Positions 59,262-64,000 of a stretch of 64,000 bases of DNA are shown here, piece by piece. The first letter of the stretch is position 1, and every line of letters starts with the position of its first letter. A program made the position numbers and the translations under genes. The notes below the pieces were generated by a model. That model was given only the letters and a program-made list of their open reading frames with translations, was not told where the DNA came from and did not search any database. Source of the stretch: Streptomyces sp. YIM 130001 (lineage in GTDB: Bacteria > Actinomycetota > Actinomycetes > Streptomycetales > Streptomycetaceae); the NCBI RefSeq assembly GCF_003574445.1, contig NZ_KZ984550.1, positions 434,001-498,000 on the forward strand. The letters are read 5' to 3'.

Positions 59262-61317
59262 GGGTCGCCCCTCCCTCGTCGTCCTCCACGCGGTCATGCC
59301 CCTGGCCCGGAATGCCTGGCTCCGGCCGTGGTCCTGCCGTGTCGGGCTCGGCCTCCGCCCGCTCCTTCGGCCGGGCGATCACGCGCGCTCCGCTGCCGGG
59401 CAGCGCCGTCGGATCGACGGCGGGACGCACCGGCCCGGTGGCCGTGCCCCCCGGAACCACGCCGGCCTGCCGCTCGGGCGAAGCCTGCGCCGGAACCGTG
59501 GCCTGCTTGGCGGAGCCACCGAGCGGCAGCCCGGCGTCGCCGAGCCCACGATGACGTCGCGAATCCTCCGGCTCCAGAGGTATCGGCGAGCCCCGCAGCG
59601 CCTCGTCCGCCGTGCCCGGCAACGTCAGCCGGAACTGGGAACCACCGCCCGGCTCCCCCCACGCCTGCAGCCAGCCGCCATGCAGCCGGGCGTCCTCCAG
59701 GGCGATGGACAGGCCCAGCCCCGTACCGCCCGTCGTCCGCGCACGCGCCGGGTCCGCCCGCCAGAACCGGTTGAACACCCGTGTCGCCTCGCCCGGCTTC
59801 AGTCCCACCCCGTAGTCGCGCACGGCGACGGCGACCGCGCCACCGGCCGATGCGAGCTTCACCACCACGTCCTCGCCCTCGCCGTGCTCGACGGCGTTCA
59901 CCACCAGGTTGCGCAGGACCCGCTCCACCCTGCGGGCATCGGCCTCCGCGACCACCGGCCGGTCGTCTCCGACGATCCGTATCCGGCCGCCCTTGCGCTC
60001 GGCCAGCGGCTCCGCCCCGCCGACCACCCGGCGCACCACATCGCGAAGGTCCACGGCCTCCGACTCCAGAGCCGCCGCCCCGGCGTCGAAGCGGCTGATC
60101 TCGAGCAGATCGGCGAGCAGCGATTCGAATCGGTCCAACTGGTCCGCGAGCAGCTCCGCCGACCGCGCCGTCACCGGATCGAAGTCGACGCGCGCCTCAT
60201 GAATGACGTCCGCGGCCATCCGTACCGTCGTGAGCGGCGTCCGCAGTTCGTGCGACACGTCCGACACGAAGCGGCGCTGCATCCGCGAAAGGTCCTCCAG
60301 CTGCTGGATCTTCAGCTGAAGGTTCTGCGCCATCTTGTTGAAGGCCTCGCCGAGCCGTGCGATGTCATCCTCGCCGGTGACCTTCATCCGTTCCTGCAGC
60401 CGCCCCGCCGAGAGCCGCTCCGCGATCCCCGCGGCCATCCGGACCGGCGTGACGATCTGCCGCACCACCAGCCAGGCGATCGCCCCGAGCAGGACGACCA
60501 CGAAGAGACCCGCCGTCGCCAGCGTGCCCTTCACCAGGCTCAGCGACTTCTCCTCCTGCGCCAGCGGGAAGAGGTAGTAGAGCTGGTACGAATCGCCGTT
60601 CACATCCCGCAGGCTCTTGCCGATCGCCAGGCCGGGTGTCGAATCCACGGTCCTGTCGGTATGCACGATCCGGGCGAAGCTCTGATAAGCGCCGTTGCTG
60701 CGGTCGACCTCCCTGCGCAGCTCGGTCGGCACACTGGACAGCGCGTTGACCCCACCCGAGGCGCGCGGGCCGCGGCCCTTCTCCGCATCGCTGCCCTCGC
60801 CCGCGCTCAGCGCCACCACATGGAAGGCGCTCTGCCCACTGCTGGACAGCTGCACCACGAGCTCCGAGCGCCACAGCGCCGCGTTCTGCTGGGCTCCGCC
60901 GCCGTCCGAACTGTCGCCACCGCCCCGGCCGGCGGAGTTGGCCATGTCCTGGGCAGCCTTGAACCCGCCCGTGGCCTGGATCTGCGAAGCCTTCTCCTTG
61001 GCATCGAGCAGGCCATTACGCACCTGCCCGATCACGACGAAGCCGAGCAGCAGTACGACACCGAGCGACATCAGCAGCGTGGTCGCCACGACCCGCAGCT
61101 GGATGTTCCGCCGCCACAGGCGCATGACCGGCAGCAGCGGCCGCCGCACCCAGCGGGTGAACAGCCGCAGCACGGGGCTGCCCTGCACCCCGCCCTGCAG
61201 CAGCAGCCCGCTGTCGACGACCCTTCCGAGCCGGGAGGCACGCCCCTTCGAAGTCACCGGCGGAACCGGACGAGACCCCGGCTCCCCGGCCTCCGGAGCA
61301 GCTTGCTCCCGGGACAC
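59251..61317 (-). CDS. mtrB: Two-component sensor histidine kinase MtrB
   Basis: About 688 residues. Cytoplasmic N-terminus, membrane span 1 ~77-98 (VVATTLLMSLGVVLLLGFVV), extracellular sensor ~100-265, span 2 ~266-286 (GLFVVVLLGAIAWLVV), HAMP linker, HisKA with phosphoacceptor H356 in VSHELRTPLTTV, and HATPase motifs (NLVVNAVEHGEG; RDYGVGLKPG; GGTGLGLSIAL). A ~110-residue low-complexity tail rich in Pro, Gly and Thr follows. It pairs with MtrA to control cell-cycle, cell-wall and development genes. GTG 61317 begins two bases after the mtrA stop; in-frame GTG 61350 or 61347 inside mtrA are alternatives. Confidence 0.93.
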   Translation of the reverse strand: MSREQAAPEAGEPGSRPVPPVTSKGRASRLGRVVDSGLLLQGGVQGSPVLRLFTRWVRRPLLPVMRLWRRNIQLRVVATTLLMSLGVVLLLGFVVIGQVRNGLLDAKEKASQIQATGGFKAAQDMANSAGRGGGDSSDGGGAQQNAALWRSELVVQLSSSGQSAFHVVALSAGEGSDAEKGRGPRASGGVNALSSVPTELRREVDRSNGAYQSFARIVHTDRTVDSTPGLAIGKSLRDVNGDSYQLYYLFPLAQEEKSLSLVKGTLATAGLFVVVLLGAIAWLVVRQIVTPVRMAAGIAERLSAGRLQERMKVTGEDDIARLGEAFNKMAQNLQLKIQQLEDLSRMQRRFVSDVSHELRTPLTTVRMAADVIHEARVDFDPVTARSAELLADQLDRFESLLADLLEISRFDAGAAALESEAVDLRDVVRRVVGGAEPLAERKGGRIRIVGDDRPVVAEADARRVERVLRNLVVNAVEHGEGEDVVVKLASAGGAVAVAVRDYGVGLKPGEATRVFNRFWRADPARARTTGGTGLGLSIALEDARLHGGWLQAWGEPGGGSQFRLTLPGTADEALRGSPIPLEPEDSRRHRGLGDAGLPLGGSAKQATVPAQASPERQAGVVPGGTATGPVRPAVDPTALPGSGARVIARPKERAEAEPDTAGPRPEPGIPGQGHDRVEDDEGGATREV

Positions 61318-61318
61318 G

Positions 61319-62008
61319 TCAGCTCGGTCCCGCCTTGTAACCGACACCACGGACGGTCACAACGATCTCCGGGCGTTCCGGGTCCTTCTCCACCTTCGAC
61401 CGCAGTCGCTGAACGTGGACGTTCACCAGGCGGGTGTCCGCCGCGTGCCGGTACCCCCAGACCTGCTCGAGCAGCACCTCGCGCGTGAACACCTGCCACG
61501 GCTTGCGCGCGAGCGCGACCAGCAGGTCGAACTCGAGCGGCGTCAGCGCGATCGACTGTCCGTCGCGCTTGACGGAGTGCCCCGCCACGTCGATGACCAG
61601 GTCACCTATGGCGAGCTGCTCCGGCGCGGGTTCCTCGGAACGCCGCAGCCTGGCCCGGATCCGCGCGACAAGCTCCTTGGGCTTGAACGGCTTGACGATG
61701 TAGTCGTCGGCACCGGACTCGAGCCCGACCACCACGTCCACGGTGTCGCTCTTGGCCGTCAGCATCACGATCGGCACCCCGGACTCCGCCCTGATCAGGC
61801 GGCACACCTCGATGCCGTCCCGGCCGGGAAGCATCAGGTCGAGCAACACCAGATCCGGCTTGGTCTCCCGGAAGGCAGCCAGCGCCTTGTCGCCATCCGC
61901 TACGAACGACGGTTCAAAACCTTCTCCACGCAACACAATGCCGAGCATCTCGGCCAGTGCGGTGTCGTCGTCGACGACAAGGACTCGTCCCTTCATAAAC
62001 GACATCAT
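61319..62008 (-). CDS. mtrA: Response regulator MtrA
   Basis: 229 residues, OmpR/PhoB type. Receiver with VLVVDDDTALAEML, phosphoacceptor D57 in LVLLDLMLPG (numbered from ATG 62008), conserved K in IVKPFKPKEL, and a winged-helix domain (LTPLEFDLLVALARKP; WGYRHAADTRLVNVHVQRLR; VRGVGYKAG). MtrA is an essential or global regulator in actinobacteria, linking DNA replication, cell division, development and antibiotic production. ATG 62008 lies four bases from the mtnA stop; ATG 61996 (MKGRVLVVDDD) is an in-frame alternative. A GTCAC-N5-GTAAC direct repeat just upstream could allow autoregulation. First of mtrA-mtrB-lpqB. Confidence 0.96.
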   Translation of the reverse strand: MMSFMKGRVLVVDDDTALAEMLGIVLRGEGFEPSFVADGDKALAAFRETKPDLVLLDLMLPGRDGIEVCRLIRAESGVPIVMLTAKSDTVDVVVGLESGADDYIVKPFKPKELVARIRARLRRSEEPAPEQLAIGDLVIDVAGHSVKRDGQSIALTPLEFDLLVALARKPWQVFTREVLLEQVWGYRHAADTRLVNVHVQRLRSKVEKDPERPEIVVTVRGVGYKAGPS

Positions 62009-62012
62009 CCCA

Positions 62013-63161
62013 TTAGCTAATCGTTACCTGGCGTGACCTGGCACACAGCTCGTCGAGCCGCCCTGCCGTCACCGGCGAAATGGCCCCGAATTCGGTGACG
62101 ATCGCCGTCACCAACTCGGGTGGCGTCACATCGAACGCCGGGTTGTACGCCTGCGTGCCCAACGGCGCCACAGGAATGCCGCCTCCCGCTTCTCCACCCG
62201 CCACGCGCACCCGCGGTGCCGTGAACTCCGTCACTTCATGCCCTGACCTCTGCTCGACCTCGATCGCCGCCCCGTCCGCGGCGTCCGGATCGACCGTCGT
62301 CGCCGGCGCCACCACGACGAACGGCACGTGGTGGTACTTGGCGAGGACCGCGAGCGGATAGCTCCCCACCTTGTTCGCCACAGAACCGTCGGCCGCGATG
62401 CGGTCGGCCCCGATCAGCACCGCGTCCACCTCACCCGCCGCGAACAGCGACCCCGCCGCGTTGTCCGTCAACAGGCTGTACGCCATACCTGAGCGCGCCG
62501 CCTCGTACGCCGTAAGCCTTGCACCTTGCAGCAACGGCCGCGTTTCGTCGACCCACAGCCTTCTCAGCCGCCCGGCACGATGGGCTTCGAGCGCCACCGC
62601 GAAGGCGGTTCCCTCGCCCCCGGACACCAGCCGACCCGTGTTGCAGTGCGTCAGGATCCGATGACCTCCGCCCGGGACCAGCTCGTCCAGGAGGGCGAGG
62701 CCGTGCCGCGCCATCTCCCGGCTCGCCTCGGCATCCTCCCGGTGCAGCGCCTTCGCCGCGTCGAGCGCGGCCGCGGCAGCACTCGCCTCGTCTCCGCCGG
62801 AGCCCAACGCCGACCGGTACGCGGTCCGCGCCCTGCGCACACCACCGGCCAGGTTGACCGCCGTGGGCCGTGCGGTGGCGAGCGCACCCGCCGCCTCGTC
62901 CACGTCGAAGCCCCGCGCCGCAGCGAGCGCGACACCGTACGCACCGGCGATGCCGAGCAAGGGCGCTCCCCGTACGGCAAGCGTCCTGATCGCCTCGCCG
63001 AGGGCGGGCGGATCCGTGCACACCAGCTCGACCTCCTCCACGGGCAGCCGGGTCTGGTCGAGGAGCACCAGGACCGGCCCCTCCGGCGACTCCTCCCAGC
63101 GGATCGAAGGAATCCCCTTCGCCCCGCCGCACTCGGGGGATCGTGCTCGCTGATCAGCCAT
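62013..63161 (-). CDS. mtnA: S-methyl-5-thioribose-1-phosphate isomerase
   Basis: 382 residues, normal for the aldose-ketose isomerase branch of the eIF2B-alpha-like family. It converts methylthioribose-1-phosphate to methylthioribulose-1-phosphate in methionine salvage. Motifs: IRTLAVRGAPLLGIAGAYGV, the catalytic cysteine in ILTHCNTGRL, and catalytic aspartate region LIGADRIAADGSVANKVGSY. ATG 63161. The stop codon is four bases from the mtrA start, so mtnA and the mtr genes are probably co-transcribed, an odd pairing of metabolism and signalling. Divergent from the membrane protein at 63302; no other methionine-salvage genes are in the window. Confidence 0.93.
   Translation of the reverse strand: MADQRARSPECGGAKGIPSIRWEESPEGPVLVLLDQTRLPVEEVELVCTDPPALGEAIRTLAVRGAPLLGIAGAYGVALAAARGFDVDEAAGALATARPTAVNLAGGVRRARTAYRSALGSGGDEASAAAAALDAAKALHREDAEASREMARHGLALLDELVPGGGHRILTHCNTGRLVSGGEGTAFAVALEAHRAGRLRRLWVDETRPLLQGARLTAYEAARSGMAYSLLTDNAAGSLFAAGEVDAVLIGADRIAADGSVANKVGSYPLAVLAKYHHVPFVVVAPATTVDPDAADGAAIEVEQRSGHEVTEFTAPRVRVAGGEAGGGIPVAPLGTQAYNPAFDVTPPELVTAIVTEFGAISPVTAGRLDELCARSRQVTIS
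62023..62037 (-). promoter_or_regulatory. Candidate MtrA box upstream of mtrA
   Basis: On the minus strand GTCAC-GCCAG-GTAAC: two GTMAC half-sites spaced 10 bp start to start, one helical turn, 15-29 bases before the mtrA start and inside the end of mtnA. MtrA is known to bind direct repeats of this kind (family knowledge, exact consensus recalled, not checked). Confidence 0.4.
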
Positions 63162-63301
63162 CCGCCCAGTCTCCCCCCAACCCGGCGGACAATTGAAGGT
63201 ACGCAGCCCTTACGGGGCCTGGCCCACGAACAAGCACGCCATGGCACGATGGCTGCCAACCCACCGCCGCACACGCGGTCGGGCACCGTGAAGGAGCGAC
63301 G

Positions 63302-64000
63302 ATGAACGACACTCCGGGCTGGGCTTCGCCCGGATCTGCCGCCTCGGACGGAGACAACCGGGGCGTCTCTCGGCCTGCCGACCCCGACGACGCTCCGGCC
63401 TCGAAGTGGTCGAAGGACCAGCCACCCGCGGGTCAGTGGTCCGCACCAGGCACCCAAGCCCCCGGCGGGCAGCAGGCGCAGGGCCCCGGCCCCGACGGCC
63501 CTCGCTGGGGCGGCGCCCCCGGGCCCGGGCAGCCACGCGGCGGCTGGGGAGGAGGCTGGGGCGGCCCTCCGCAGGCCGCGAAGCCCGGCGTGATCCCGCT
63601 GCGCCCGCTCGGCGTCGGCGAGATCCTCGACGGCGCGGTCTCCACGATGCGGGCGCACTGGCGCACCGTGCTCGGCATCTCGCTCACCGTCGCCGTGATC
63701 ACGGAGATCGTGGTCGTCCTGCTCCAGGGGCTCGTCCTGAACTCCCAGGGCAGTACGGACGCCCTCAGCGACCCGAACGCGAGCGTCGACGAACTGAGCC
63801 GCGCGCTCGGCAACTCGCTCGTCGAGACCGGTGTCGTTCTGCTGATCTCGCTGCTCGGCACCTTCGTCGTGACCGCGCTGCTCACCATGGTCACCAGCCG
63901 AGCCGTCCTCGGTAAGTCCGTGACCAGCTCCGAGGCCTGGCGGGACGCCCGGCCTCAGCTGCCCCGCCTGCTCGGCCTCACCTTCGTGCTGCCCCTGCTC
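63302..64000 (+). CDS. Membrane protein with disordered Gly/Pro/Trp-rich N-terminus, cut by the right edge
   Basis: The reading frame is open to the window end (233 codons). Residues ~1-95 are low-complexity, with GWASPGS, KWSKDQPPAGQWSAPG and repeated GGWGGGWGG. A conserved start to the membrane part follows (VIPLRPLGVGEILDGAVSTM, then RAHWRTVLGISLTVAVITEI), which resembles the membrane domain attached to some glycerophosphodiester phosphodiesterases and many actinobacterial 'hypothetical' proteins. Two hydrophobic spans are visible (VLGISLTVAVITEIVVVLLQ; GVVLLISLLGTFVVTALLTM). ATG 63302 with AAGGAG six bases upstream. No catalytic residues are visible in the part present; function unknown. 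Confidence 0.8.
   Translation, partial: MNDTPGWASPGSAASDGDNRGVSRPADPDDAPASKWSKDQPPAGQWSAPGTQAPGGQQAQGPGPDGPRWGGAPGPGQPRGGWGGGWGGPPQAAKPGVIPLRPLGVGEILDGAVSTMRAHWRTVLGISLTVAVITEIVVVLLQGLVLNSQGSTDALSDPNASVDELSRALGNSLVETGVVLLISLLGTFVVTALLTMVTSRAVLGKSVTSSEAWRDARPQLPRLLGLTFVLPLL

Overview
The window is chromosomal DNA of a Streptomyces or a very close relative. G+C is very high, coding is dense, starts are often GTG or TTG, and 4-bp ATGA/GTGA/TTGA overlaps are common. Gene order matches what I remember of the Streptomyces coelicolor core around SCO2973-SCO3016 (tandem Ser/Thr kinases, sugar ABC importer, glycosyltransferase cluster, NAD-glutamate dehydrogenase, secA, hpf, comF, lpqB-mtrB-mtrA, mtnA). 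The mtrA-mtrB-lpqB-comF-hpf-secA order is also the mycobacterial one. No tRNA, rRNA, insertion sequence, prophage or CRISPR array was seen.

Layout. 0-6.6 kb: the first 22 codons of a second Ser/Thr kinase cut by the left edge, a complete PkaA-like kinase, and a divergent 1,407-residue FHA-FtsK-like protein, together a plausible phosphosignalling module. 6.8-10.5 kb: a sugar ABC importer (lipoprotein and two permeases, no ATPase), one permease carrying an unusual ~155-residue extracellular insert. 10.6-40.6 kb: a ~30-kb cluster for a cell-envelope glycopolymer. It holds five GT2-TagF fusion proteins, a sixth copy that has lost its TagF core, two GT4 glycosyltransferases, one GT2 with a beta-rich tail, two GT-C-like membrane proteins, three SAM methyltransferases, a GalE-like epimerase, and a TagG/TagH exporter divergent from a TetR regulator. 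40.7-46.8 kb: the giant NAD-glutamate dehydrogenase and a DJ-1/PfpI protein. 46.8-54.5 kb: small housekeeping genes, secA and a YcaQ-type DNA glycosylase. 54.5-63.2 kb, all on the minus strand: an orphan NarL-type regulator, hpf, comF, lpqB, mtrB, mtrA and mtnA. A membrane protein leaves the right edge.

How the parts work together. The 30-kb cluster encodes enzymes that would build and modify a phosphate-linked or glycan polymer on a lipid carrier and an ABC-2 exporter to flip it. It lacks tagO, tagD and LCP-ligase genes, so priming, donor supply and attachment to peptidoglycan must be encoded elsewhere. The cluster shows duplication and decay: a TagF-GT4 two-gene unit occurs twice, a pair of ~1,200-residue TagF proteins sit on opposite strands, one fusion has a degenerate GT2 half, and another copy keeps its GT2 half but lost the TagF core. 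MtrAB-LpqB is an envelope/cell-cycle signalling system and SecA the export motor, so much of the window concerns the cell surface.

Best leads: the complementary decay of the TagF paralogues; a 10-bp palindrome (ACGCGCGCGT) dispersed mainly through the glycopolymer cluster; a 16-bp motif shared upstream of two of the cluster's genes; a repeated operator candidate between tetR and the exporter; and the permease insert. Everything here is read by eye; no database or folding calculation was run.
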